From GCA-2862585 sp036340235 (GTDB lineage: Bacteria; Bacteroidota; Bacteroidia; Flavobacteriales; UBA7312), in contig JAYYZE010000030.1 of the NCBI GenBank assembly GCA_036340235.1, forward strand, positions 1 to 43,400: 43,400 nt of DNA, given 5' to 3'. Below the pieces are notes generated by a model. The model saw only the letters and a program-made list of their open reading frames with translations. It ran no database searches and was not told where the DNA came from. Shown one piece after another: positions 34,174 through 41,800 of this stretch; the first letter of the stretch is position 1, and every line of letters starts with the position of its first letter. Position numbers and translations under genes: made by a program.

Positions 34174-35421
34174 ATGATAACAATAATAAAAAACATTGCT
34201 GAAATAGTTCAGGTGGAACACCAAGCCAAAAAATGGGTTGCTGGCAAAGACATGGCCCACATTGAAACTATAAAAAACGGATTTATAGAAATCACAAATG
34301 GTCTTATTTCTAATTTTGGAAGCATGGAAAATTGGAAAGGCATCGAGAACTGGAACAACACTGAAATTATTGATGCTGAAGGTGGTATGGTCTTTCCCAG
34401 CTATTGTGACAGTCATTCACATATTGTATTTCATTCTAACAGAGAAAATGAATGGGTGCAACGAATTAAAGGAGCTAGCTACACAGAAATTGCACAAAAT
34501 GGTGGCGGAATACTAAACTCTGCAAAAAAATTACAAAGTGCTTCCGAAACCGAATTAATACACAGTGCTTTAAATCGGGTCAATGAAGTAGTTAAAATGG
34601 GCACTGGTGCCTTGGAGATAAAAAGTGGCTATGGTTTGACTATTGATGCCGAAATCAAAATGCTAAGAATAATCAAAGCCATCAAAGAAAAAACAGACTT
34701 GAGTATCAAATCTACTTTTTTGGGAGCACACGCTATACCCAAATTATTCAATGGTAATTCGTCCAAATATCTTGATCATATCATTGAGGATATGTTACCA
34801 ATTATTGCACAAGAAAAATTAGCAGACTACATAGACATTTTTTGTGAACAAGGGTACTTCACCGTACAAGATACAGAACGATTATTGATCGCTGCAAAGC
34901 ATCACGGTCTCGTTCCTAAAACACATGTCAACCAGTTTTCAATTTTAGGTGGTGTCAGAAAAAGTGTCGAGCTCGGTGCCCTATCGGTCGACCACTTGGA
35001 ATTAATAAACGATGATGATATTGACGCTCTTGCGGGCAGCGAATGCATGCCTACCATGTTGCCAGGGTGTTCTTTTTTTCTCGGTATTCCCTATGGACCA
35101 GCACGTCAACTCATTGATCAAGGGTTACCCCTAGCACTGGCATCGGATTTTAATCCCGGATCATGCCCCAGTGGCAATATGAATTTAGTGGCCTCCCTTG
35201 GATGTATAAAGATGAATATGACACCAGAAGAAGTTATAAATGCTACCACCATAAATACGGCCTATGCCATGGGATTAAGCCACGAAATAGGAAGCATAGC
35301 TAAAGGAAAAAAAGCCAATTTATTCATTACCAAACCAATGAGTTCTCACGCCTATTTAGCGTATTCTTTTGGGAGCCACACAATCGACAAGCAAATACTA
35401 AACGGAAAAATACAATCCTAA
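34174..35421 (+). CDS. hutI: Imidazolonepropionase
   Basis: HutI hydrolyses 4-imidazolone-5-propanoate to N-formimidoyl-L-glutamate, step three of histidine degradation. The 415-residue amidohydrolase has the metal motif SHSHIVFH (after PSYCD), EIKSGYGL, FLGAHAIP, THVNQFS, the SVDHLE histidine and the family ASDFNPGSCPSGNM. The frame is open 18 codons further up but overlaps the promoter, so ATG 34174 (MITIIKNIAEIVQV) is the start. It is followed after one base by ftcD, whose substrate is the product of HutI. Confidence 0.95.
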   Translation: MITIIKNIAEIVQVEHQAKKWVAGKDMAHIETIKNGFIEITNGLISNFGSMENWKGIENWNNTEIIDAEGGMVFPSYCDSHSHIVFHSNRENEWVQRIKGASYTEIAQNGGGILNSAKKLQSASETELIHSALNRVNEVVKMGTGALEIKSGYGLTIDAEIKMLRIIKAIKEKTDLSIKSTFLGAHAIPKLFNGNSSKYLDHIIEDMLPIIAQEKLADYIDIFCEQGYFTVQDTERLLIAAKHHGLVPKTHVNQFSILGGVRKSVELGALSVDHLELINDDDIDALAGSECMPTMLPGCSFFLGIPYGPARQLIDQGLPLALASDFNPGSCPSGNMNLVASLGCIKMNMTPEEVINATTINTAYAMGLSHEIGSIAKGKKANLFITKPMSSHAYLAYSFGSHTIDKQILNGKIQS

Positions 35422-35422
35422 A

Positions 35423-37120
35423 ATGAACAATAAACAACTAATAGAATGTGTACCTAATATTTCTGAAGGAAGGAATAGTGAAAAAATCAATGAAATAGCC
35501 TCTGTGGTGGAAACTGTTGAGGGCGTCAAATTATTAAATATTGACCCTGGCAAAGCCACCAACAGAACGGTTATTACCTTTGTTGGCGAACCCAAAAATG
35601 TAATCGATGCTGCCTTTTTACTGATACAAAAAGCGCAATCTCTAATTGACATGAGTCAACACCACGGTGAGCATCCAAGAATGGGCGCTACTGATGTATG
35701 TCCACTTGTTCCCATTGCAAACATCAGCATGCAAGAAACCGTTAAGTGGGCACACAAATTATCCCAACGAGTAGGTAAAGAACTATCGATTCCGGTATAT
35801 TGTTATGAAAATGCCGCTCTAGCCGATGAACGAAAAAATTTGGCTAATTGTCGATCTGGAGAATACGAGGGGCTAAAACAAAAACTTGTAGATCCAAATT
35901 GGCGGCCTGACTTTGGACCTGCATTATTTGATCAATCGGTAGAAAAGTCTGGCGCAACAGCTATTTCTGCCAGAGATTTTTTAGTGGCCTACAATATAAA
36001 CCTTAACACAACATCTACAAGAAGAGCCAATGCCATTGCTTTTGATATTAGAGAGGCAGGTCGCTTATTACGCGAAAATAATAACCCGGGCGGGGCGCTT
36101 CTTAAGGACGAAAATGGTGATCCTATCAGAAAAAATGGCCTTTTCAAACACGTCAAAGGTATCGGGTGGTATATAGAGGAATATGGTGTGGCTCAGATCT
36201 CATATAACTTAACTAACATCAACGTTTCACCGCTACATGAAGTATTTGACAAAACTTGCGAAAGAGCACAAGCTAGAGGGCTCAGAGTGACCGGTTCTGA
36301 ACTAGTTGGTCTTGTGCCCAAGAAAGTGCTAATACAAGCTGGTATCCATTTCTTAAAAAAACAGCAACGATCCATTGGAATTTCAGAAAAAGAAATCATG
36401 AAAATTGCTGTCAAATCGCTAGGACTAGATGAGCTTACTCCTTTTATATTAGAAGAACGAGTGATCGAATACATGTTGGATGATGTAGATGCGAAAGGAC
36501 TTGTGAATATGAATCTGATTGATTTTGCCAACGAAACCTCCAGTGAAAGTCCCGCTCCAGGCGGTGGCTCTATTTCGGCATACTGTGGTGCCATGGGAGC
36601 TGCCTTAGGCACTATGGTAGCCAACCTATCTGCACATAAAAGGGGATGGGACGATCGATGGGAAGAATTTTCAAATTGGGCTGAAAAAGGCATCGGCTAC
36701 CAAAATGAACTCTTGGCACTAGTTGATGAGGACACCAAGGCATTCAATCAAATAATGGATGCTTATAGATTACCCAAAGAAACCAATGAGCAAAAATCAA
36801 AAAGAGATCAGGCCATTCAAGAGGCTACCAAATTGGCCATAAACACCCCCTTCAGGGTAATGGAAGTGGCCTACAACTCTATGCAAGTTATGAAGGCCAT
36901 GGCAGAAATTGGTAACCCCAACTCGGTGACCGACGCAGCTGTTGGCGCTTTGTGTGCAAGAACAGCTGTTAGAGGGGCTTTTCTAAACGTACAAATTAAC
37001 TGTGGTGATTGTACTGATAAAGACTTTGTATCTAAGCTAATACAACAAGGAAAGAAACTTATTAAAAAAGCAGCCGATTTAGAGAACGAAATCATCAAAA
37101 TTACGGAATCTAAAATTTAA
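35423..37120 (+). CDS. ftcD: Bifunctional glutamate formimidoyltransferase / formimidoyl-THF cyclodeaminase
   Basis: The 565-residue protein joins two enzymes. Residues 1 to about 330 are the formimidoyltransferase (LIECVPNISEGRNSEKI; HHGEHPRMGATDVCPLVPI), which moves the formimino group from formimidoyl-glutamate to tetrahydrofolate. Residues about 350-565 are the cyclodeaminase (FANETSSESPAPGGGSISAY; NPNSVTDAAVGALCAR), releasing ammonia to give methenyl-THF. The fusion is as in animals and some Bacteroidota. It completes the folate-dependent end of the Hut pathway with HutI one base upstream. Its stop is overlapped by the remains of comEC from the other strand. Confidence 0.95.
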   Translation: MNNKQLIECVPNISEGRNSEKINEIASVVETVEGVKLLNIDPGKATNRTVITFVGEPKNVIDAAFLLIQKAQSLIDMSQHHGEHPRMGATDVCPLVPIANISMQETVKWAHKLSQRVGKELSIPVYCYENAALADERKNLANCRSGEYEGLKQKLVDPNWRPDFGPALFDQSVEKSGATAISARDFLVAYNINLNTTSTRRANAIAFDIREAGRLLRENNNPGGALLKDENGDPIRKNGLFKHVKGIGWYIEEYGVAQISYNLTNINVSPLHEVFDKTCERAQARGLRVTGSELVGLVPKKVLIQAGIHFLKKQQRSIGISEKEIMKIAVKSLGLDELTPFILEERVIEYMLDDVDAKGLVNMNLIDFANETSSESPAPGGGSISAYCGAMGAALGTMVANLSAHKRGWDDRWEEFSNWAEKGIGYQNELLALVDEDTKAFNQIMDAYRLPKETNEQKSKRDQAIQEATKLAINTPFRVMEVAYNSMQVMKAMAEIGNPNSVTDAAVGALCARTAVRGAFLNVQINCGDCTDKDFVSKLIQQGKKLIKKAADLENEIIKITESKI

Positions 37121-37697
37121 TTAATTAGCTCAACAATTAATGATCCATACTGTTTCAGCTTATGTCACCGAACACCTTTCTTTTTCATTTCTTGCTCAAT
37201 TAGTTGCGTCGCATAATAAGGAAAACTACCATCCAAAATGATCAATTTTGCCTCAACTATTTTTAATAGTTCAGCTATTGAAACATAATTAGAAATTTAA
37301 CAATATTCTACTAAAATTGGCTTGTTTGTTTTCTATCAACAGACAAAACTTTCGCAAAGAATCTCTTAGAGTTTAATCCAAGAATTGGCTCATGGCTAAG
37401 TTTTAATAACAAAACACAGTTTTCTTCAAGGTATTTTTCAAAAGAGTGTTTTTCATTGGAAGTAATTGAATAATGGGTAGCATATCCACTCAAATAAAAT
37501 AGTAGAATTGCGACAACTAAACCATACCACCAAAGACCATTATGGCTTTTGATAAAAAATGAAGAAAAAAATGCACATACAAATAAGCAAGTAGATATCA
37601 ATATAAGCCCAGTTGATGAAAAGACATCAAAAAAAAGTATGTCCAAAATAAAGGGGAAAATTAATCTAAACAAAGGAAGAGAATTTCAAAAGTTCAT
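37117..37697 (-). pseudogene. comEC: comEC remnant: both ends kept, middle deleted, several stops
   Basis: Reading the minus strand from ATG 37697: Met-Asn-Phe, an in-frame TGA at codon 4 (37686-37688, where a Trp TGG is likely in homologues), then NSLPLFRLIFPFILDILF and about 120 codons matching the N-terminal DUF4131 membrane part of ComEC/Rec2, ending at a double TAG (37308-37313). It continues NIVKFLI, then needs a one-base frame shift into SNYVSIAELLKI and AKLIILDGSFPYYATQLIEQ, which match the extreme C-terminus of Bacteroidota ComEC, with another TGA at 37165-37167 before HKLKQYGSLIVELIN and a stop. Intact ComEC is about 650-700 residues, so some 450-500 are missing, including the channel core. 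ComEC is the inner-membrane DNA-uptake channel. Position beside lpxB supports the call. Confidence 0.78.
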
Positions 37698-37715
37698 GAC
37701 TTTTTTTTAAAACCA

Positions 37716-38804
37716 TCAATGATTCATTTTGACTATGGCTTGAGCGACGCGTTTTGAAACACCTTGTTGACCCAACAGTTTTAACAAATTTTTGTAATGA
37801 GTACTTATAATTTTTCTCCTATTATTTTGTAAAAGTTGCTTCAACTCTCCTTTCAACCGTTCTTTATTAAACTCAGCTTGTATTAATTCTTTGACCACCT
37901 CTTGTTCACAAATAATATTTACTAATGAAATATAATTGACCTTAACTAACAATCGTCCTAAACAATACGAAATGAAAGAGGTTTTATAACACACAACTTG
38001 TGGAACGTCCAATATAGCCGCCTCAAGAGTAGCAGTTCCAGATGTTACAATAGCTGCTTTTGACTCTTTGAGTAAAGCATGGGTTTTATTTGATACAATA
38101 GGTATGTAAGTATTTCCCGTAATTTGCCTGTAGAAAGAATGTTCGATTGATGGTGCACCAGCAATTATAAATTGATAGTTTTTAAAGTCTTCTAATAATT
38201 GCATCATAATGGGCAAAGAATGTTTAATCTCTTGTTTTCTACTGCCCGGCAACAATGAAATGATTGGTTTTTCAGTTGTTATTTGATGACTCTCTACTTT
38301 GTTTAAGCTATCAATTAGTGGATGGCCATAAAATGAAGATTTAACATTATATTTTTCAAAAAATTCTTTTTCAAATGGCAATATTGGAATTAATAAGTCA
38401 GTATGTTTCTTCAAAGACTTTACTCTTGACTTTTTCCACGCCCAAACTTGAGGAGTAATGTAATAAACCACTTTCACACCATTTTTTTTTGCAAAGCTAG
38501 CCATACGCATATTAAAACCTGGATAGTCAACTAAAACTAAAATATCTATCTTGTGTTTTATAATATCTTCTTTGGCTTGTTTAAAGTTTTTTAAAATTTG
38601 AGGTAAATTGGCTAGCACCTCCCAAAAGCCCATAAACGCCATTTCTTTGTAGTGTTTTGTCAACTCAAAACCCGCCGCAGTCATCTTATCTCCTCCAAAC
38701 CCCCTAAAAGTGGCGTTTTCTTGCATGCTAGACAACTCCTTAATCAAATTTGATGCGTGTAAGTCTCCAGAAGCTTCCCCTACTATGAAATAGTAATTAG
38801 TCAA
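37716..38804 (-). CDS. lpxB: Lipid-A-disaccharide synthase
   Basis: LpxB joins UDP-diacylglucosamine and lipid X to form the lipid A disaccharide at the inner-membrane face. The 362-residue GT19 enzyme opens YYFIVGEASGDLHASNLI and has GFWEVLANLPQILK, YYITPQVWAWKKSRV, FYGHPLIDS, LLPGSRKQEI and SGTATLEAAI. The start is a TTG at 38804: no ATG fits the conserved N-terminus, and TTGA overlaps the preceding stop by 4 bases, like the ATGA junctions elsewhere. Third gene of surE-unknown-lpxB. Confidence 0.95.
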   Translation of the reverse strand: MTNYYFIVGEASGDLHASNLIKELSSMQENATFRGFGGDKMTAAGFELTKHYKEMAFMGFWEVLANLPQILKNFKQAKEDIIKHKIDILVLVDYPGFNMRMASFAKKNGVKVVYYITPQVWAWKKSRVKSLKKHTDLLIPILPFEKEFFEKYNVKSSFYGHPLIDSLNKVESHQITTEKPIISLLPGSRKQEIKHSLPIMMQLLEDFKNYQFIIAGAPSIEHSFYRQITGNTYIPIVSNKTHALLKESKAAIVTSGTATLEAAILDVPQVVCYKTSFISYCLGRLLVKVNYISLVNIICEQEVVKELIQAEFNKERLKGELKQLLQNNRRKIISTHYKNLLKLLGQQGVSKRVAQAIVKMNH

Positions 38805-39088
38805 AATAAAAATTTATTGATGAGAATGAATAAAGCAATCAATATGGTTGACATTAGGACTCCTTGGGCTGGGCGGTCTCTTTTAGTTCTAACAAATACA
38901 AAAAAGGGAATTAAATTGACTAAAGCGCAAAGACTCATGACGTGAGTATGTACTTCCAATGTTTTTAATTGTATAAACAATGCTAATAAATCGCCATCCA
39001 TAGAAATATTAGCATATACTACAAATGCCAAAATAGGTAAAAGAAAACCTAACACAACACCTCTTAAAACAAGCTTTTCAGTTATCAT
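38801..39088 (-). CDS. Small three-helix membrane protein between surE and lpxB
   Basis: A 95-residue protein not recognised by name, with about three membrane helices (9-27, 47-66, 75-92) separated by short polar loops (VRTKRDRPAQG). Start ATG 39088 gives an ATGA overlap with surE; its end overlaps lpxB by 4 bases. Tight coupling on both sides shows it is a real gene of this operon. Function is unknown; a role near lipid A synthesis is only a guess from position. Confidence 0.75.
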   Translation of the reverse strand: MITEKLVLRGVVLGFLLPILAFVVYANISMDGDLLALFIQLKTLEVHTHVMSLCALVNLIPFFVFVRTKRDRPAQGVLMSTILIALFILINKFLF

Positions 39089-39852
39089 AACTTCCAAGTA
39101 TTAAGGAATGAAATTGCCTCATAAGAGGTAATGTCATATTTAACAGGAACAACGGAAACATAATCATTTGCTAATGCCCACTCATCAGTATCAGTACCGT
39201 TATCATAATTCTGAAAACTACCTGACAACCAAAAATAGGTTCTTCCAGCTGGATCTTTACGTTCATAAAATTCTTCCACCCAATTAGCATCAGCTTGTCT
39301 GCAAATTTTATAACCTTTAATTTTATCAAATGGCAGTTTTGGGATATTCACATTCAAGCATACTCCTTTTGGTAATTTTTCTTTGAGCACCATTCTTATG
39401 ATATCAGCAGCTACATTTTTGGAAGCGGCAAAATCCGCATCAAATGAAAAATCTAGTAAGGAAAAACCAACAGATGGAATACCTTCTAACGCTCCTTCTA
39501 CAGCAGCAGACATTGTTCCCGAATAAATTACATTAATGGATGAATTAGAGCCGTGATTAATACCTGAAATGCACAAATCAGGCCTTCTATCTAATATTTT
39601 ATTAACGGCTAATTTAACACAATCAACAGGTGTTCCTGAACACGCATATTCTTTTTGCAAACCACTATCTACGTTAATTTGATCACATCTTAGTGTCGAA
39701 TTAATTGTTATGGCATGACCCATTCCAGATTGAGGACTATCTGGAGCGACTACCACCACCTCACCAAATTGTTTGGCAACCTCAATCAAAGCTCGTATGC
39801 CAGGAGCTGTGATACCATCGTCATTGGAAACTAAAATTAGAGGTTTTTTCAT
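39085..39852 (-). CDS. surE: 5'/3'-nucleotidase SurE
   Basis: SurE is a metal-dependent nucleoside monophosphatase linked to stationary-phase survival. The 255-residue protein has LVSNDDGITAPGI (metal Asp pair at 11-12), VVVAPDSPQSGMGHAIT, GTPVDCVKLAV and SGINHGSNSSINVIYSGT, all diagnostic. It leads surE-unknown-lpxB(-comEC remnant), with a TAGATTTG box 16 bases before its ATG. Confidence 0.96.
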   Translation of the reverse strand: MKKPLILVSNDDGITAPGIRALIEVAKQFGEVVVVAPDSPQSGMGHAITINSTLRCDQINVDSGLQKEYACSGTPVDCVKLAVNKILDRRPDLCISGINHGSNSSINVIYSGTMSAAVEGALEGIPSVGFSLLDFSFDADFAASKNVAADIIRMVLKEKLPKGVCLNVNIPKLPFDKIKGYKICRQADANWVEEFYERKDPAGRTYFWLSGSFQNYDNGTDTDEWALANDYVSVVPVKYDITSYEAISFLNTWKL

Positions 39853-39868
39853 ATGATATAGTTTAGTA

Positions 39869-39876
39869 CAAATCTA
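39869..39876 (-). promoter_or_regulatory. -7 box of the surE-lpxB operon
   Basis: The minus strand reads TAGATTTG, a perfect TAnnTTTG match 16 bases before the surE ATG. The -33 is imperfect (CTG with an 18-base spacer). Confidence 0.5.
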
Positions 39877-39955
39877 CCAAAAGATTCAATAGGACAGAAG
39901 TAATGAAAAAAATTCATTTTTTTTAAAAAAAATTTAGAAATTAAAAAAAAAGATC

Positions 39956-39963
39956 TATATTTG
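39956..39963 (+). promoter_or_regulatory. -7 box of the candidate small RNA
   Basis: TATATTTG, a perfect -7 element, preceded by an A/T-rich tract with TTTAG near the -33 place. Transcription should start at about 39968, where a small TCCC/GGGA hairpin begins. Confidence 0.5.
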
Positions 39964-39967
39964 TTGT

Positions 39968-40047
39968 TCCCATTAGGGAGTGGTATGTAAGTTTTTTCTT
40001 GGATTTTAGGGGATACCCGAATAGAAATATTCGGGTAGCTTTTTTTT
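39968..40047 (+). ncRNA. Candidate ~80-nt small RNA or terminated leader
   Basis: Between surE and the DUF2147 gene lies a non-coding unit with its own -7 box and a strong terminator. The predicted RNA starts with a TCCC-ATTA-GGGA hairpin, then a purine-rich AGGGAG (39975-39980), an ATG-TAA pair (39985-39990), a T-rich linker, GGGGAT, and ends in a 9-bp stem with a GAAA tetraloop and eight T residues. The ATG-TAA would be a start-stop minimal frame with AGGGAG at ribosome-binding distance, possibly by chance. It could be a free small RNA or a premature-termination leader for the gene at 40106. I do not recognise the family. Confidence 0.55.
40015..40047 (+). terminator. Strong intrinsic terminator with GAAA tetraloop
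   Basis: Perfect 9-bp stem ACCCGAATA (40015-40023) / TATTCGGGT (40028-40036), loop GAAA, then AGC and eight T residues (40040-40047). Confidence 0.9.
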
Positions 40048-40105
40048 ACCTTGGTCTATCCTAAAATTAATCATTTATTTATTACATTGCTGGAAAATTC
40101 AAACA

Positions 40106-40540
40106 ATGAAAACAATCTTAACAATTACGCTAGTACTGACATCTTTTACTCTTTTTGCTCAAACAGACGCTTTGGTTGGTAAATGGTATAACAACGAAAA
40201 AGACGCTGTAATATCAATTTCAAAAACTGAAAAAAACACATTTGACGGACATATTATCTGGATGAAATTTCCGAATGATGAGAATGGGAAACCAAAAGTA
40301 GATAATTTAAATCCAAAAAAGTCACTACAAACTCGTCCTCGATTGGGTTTAAAAATCATGTACGATTTCAAATTTGATGGAAATAATAAATGGACAGAAG
40401 GTCAAATTTACGACCCTAAAAGCGGAAACACATACAATGGGAGTATAACCTTATCATCAACAAATACACTTGATTTAAGAGGATATGTTGGTTTGCCTAT
40501 CTTTGGAAGAACAAGTACTTGGACTAGAAAGTTGGATTAG
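40106..40540 (+). CDS. DUF2147 secreted protein
   Basis: A 144-residue protein of family DUF2147, a small calycin-like beta-barrel. It has a signal peptide (MKTILTITLVLTSFTLFA), then ALVGKWYNNEKDAVISISKT, GLKIMYDFKFDGNNKWTEGQ, YDPKSGNTYNGSITL and LDLRGYVGLPIFGRTSTW, the usual conserved points. It is periplasmic, with unknown ligand. No good promoter of its own is visible after the upstream terminator at 40047, so expression may depend on read-through of that structure. Confidence 0.87.
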   Translation: MKTILTITLVLTSFTLFAQTDALVGKWYNNEKDAVISISKTEKNTFDGHIIWMKFPNDENGKPKVDNLNPKKSLQTRPRLGLKIMYDFKFDGNNKWTEGQIYDPKSGNTYNGSITLSSTNTLDLRGYVGLPIFGRTSTWTRKLD

Positions 40541-40571
40541 AAAAAGTCAATTTTATACTTTATAAATACCT

Positions 40572-40579
40572 TATCTTTG
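40572..40579 (+). promoter_or_regulatory. -7 box of ribBA
   Basis: TATCTTTG, a perfect -7 element, ends 15 bases before the ribBA ATG at 40595; the -33 is TTT at 40551. The leader would be about ten bases, far too short for an FMN riboswitch. Confidence 0.55.
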
Positions 40580-40595
40580 TACAAAAATTTGTACA
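40576..40595 (+). repeat. Direct repeat TTTGTACA spanning the ribBA transcription start
   Basis: TTTGTACA occurs at 40576-40583 and 40588-40595, 12 bases apart, about one helical turn. The first copy lies within the 10-base palindrome TTTGTACAAA. The repeat overlaps the -7 box, the expected start of transcription and the first base of the ribBA ATG, a good place for an operator. Regulatory meaning is inference. Confidence 0.4.
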
Positions 40596-41800
40596 TGCTA
40601 AACACAATAGAAGAAGCTATTGAAGACATAAAAACTGGTAAAGTTGTCATTGTTGTTGACGACGAAGACAGGGAAAATGAAGGCGATTTTCTAGCAGCAG
40701 CTGAACTAGTTACTCCAGAAATGATTAACTTCATGGCCACGCATGGTCGTGGTTTAATTTGTGCCCCTTTAGTTGAAGACCGATGTGATGAACTTGATCT
40801 TCAGCTCATGGTTGGTAAGAACACTGCAGAATACGAAACACCTTTTACGGTTTCTGTCGATCTGATTGGTCATGGTTGTACCACAGGTATTTCTGCCAGC
40901 GACCGATCAAAAACAATAAAAGCACTCGTTGACCCAAACACTAAGGCTAAAGACCTTGGCAAACCAGGTCATATTTTTCCCTTAAAAGCAAGACGTGGCG
41001 GCGTCCTTAGACGGGCTGGACACACAGAAGCAGCCATTGACTTAGCACGGCTAGCGGGCTTGTATCCAGCAGGCGTAATTGTCGAAATTATGAACGAAGA
41101 TGGTTCTATGGCTCGATTACCTGAACTTAAAAAAATTGCTAACGTCCATAATCTCAAAATTATATCAATCAAAGATCTAATTGCTTACAGAATTAAAAAT
41201 GAAAGTTTGATCGAAAAATTGATAGATGTTAATTTACCAACACATGTAGGCAACTTTAGTCTTCATGCTTTCAGACAAATAACAAATGATCAAATCCATC
41301 TTGCACTTGTTAAAGGACACTGGGAAAAAGATGAATCCATACTCGTCAGAGTACATTCATCCTGTATTACTGGTGATATATTTGGGTCCTGCAGATGTGA
41401 CTGTGGCCCACAGCTGACAGCCGCCATGCAAATGATAGAACGAAATGGCAAAGGCGTAATCGTGTATATGAATCAAGAAGGAAGAGGTATTGGTTTATTT
41501 AACAAGCTGAAAGCATACAAGCTTCAAGAAAACGGGCGAGATACAGTTGAAGCCAATGAGGACTTGGGTTTCAATGCTGATTCACGTGATTATGGAGTGG
41601 GAGCTCAAATCCTTAGATTTCTAAATATTCAACGAATTAAACTGTTAAGTAATAATCCTAAAAAAAGAACTGGCTTAATGGGTTATGGACTGGAAATAAT
41701 TGAAAATATTCCTTTAGAAATAGATTCGAATATTCACAACAAAAACTATCTCAAAACAAAGCGAGACAAACTTGGCCATAGACTATCCAAGCTAGACTAA
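40595..41800 (+). CDS. ribBA: Bifunctional 3,4-dihydroxy-2-butanone-4-phosphate synthase / GTP cyclohydrolase II
   Basis: RibBA supplies both riboflavin precursors. Residues 1 to about 200 are the RibB part (VVDDEDRENEGDFLAAAE; GLICAPLVEDR; GHTEAAIDLARLAGL), making the four-carbon unit from ribulose 5-phosphate. Residues about 205-401 are the RibA part (RVHSSCITGDIFGSCRCDCG, with three zinc cysteines near 256-269; MNQEGRGIGL), opening GTP. The second half has the full set of zinc cysteines, so it is likely active. An in-frame TTG upstream at 40577 lies in the promoter; ATG 40595 is the start. The stop overlaps tsaD by one base. Confidence 0.96.
   Translation: MLNTIEEAIEDIKTGKVVIVVDDEDRENEGDFLAAAELVTPEMINFMATHGRGLICAPLVEDRCDELDLQLMVGKNTAEYETPFTVSVDLIGHGCTTGISASDRSKTIKALVDPNTKAKDLGKPGHIFPLKARRGGVLRRAGHTEAAIDLARLAGLYPAGVIVEIMNEDGSMARLPELKKIANVHNLKIISIKDLIAYRIKNESLIEKLIDVNLPTHVGNFSLHAFRQITNDQIHLALVKGHWEKDESILVRVHSSCITGDIFGSCRCDCGPQLTAAMQMIERNGKGVIVYMNQEGRGIGLFNKLKAYKLQENGRDTVEANEDLGFNADSRDYGVGAQILRFLNIQRIKLLSNNPKKRTGLMGYGLEIIENIPLEIDSNIHNKNYLKTKRDKLGHRLSKLD

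Noticed and set aside
36193..36693. A 166-codon minus-strand open frame inside ftcD
   Set aside because: The plus frame codes a highly conserved enzyme here; the antisense frame is rich in Ser/Pro and shows no family features.
37117..37697. UGA read as tryptophan (recoding), because TGA occurs at likely Trp/Cys places in the comEC remnant
   Set aside because: Many genes in the window end in TGA at family-typical lengths (lpxB, surE, rsmE) and the remnant also has TAG codons, a frame shift and a large deletion, so decay explains it better.
40540..40597. FMN riboswitch before ribBA
   Set aside because: The promoter lies about 15 bases before the start codon, leaving no room for the aptamer, and none of its conserved sequence is seen.
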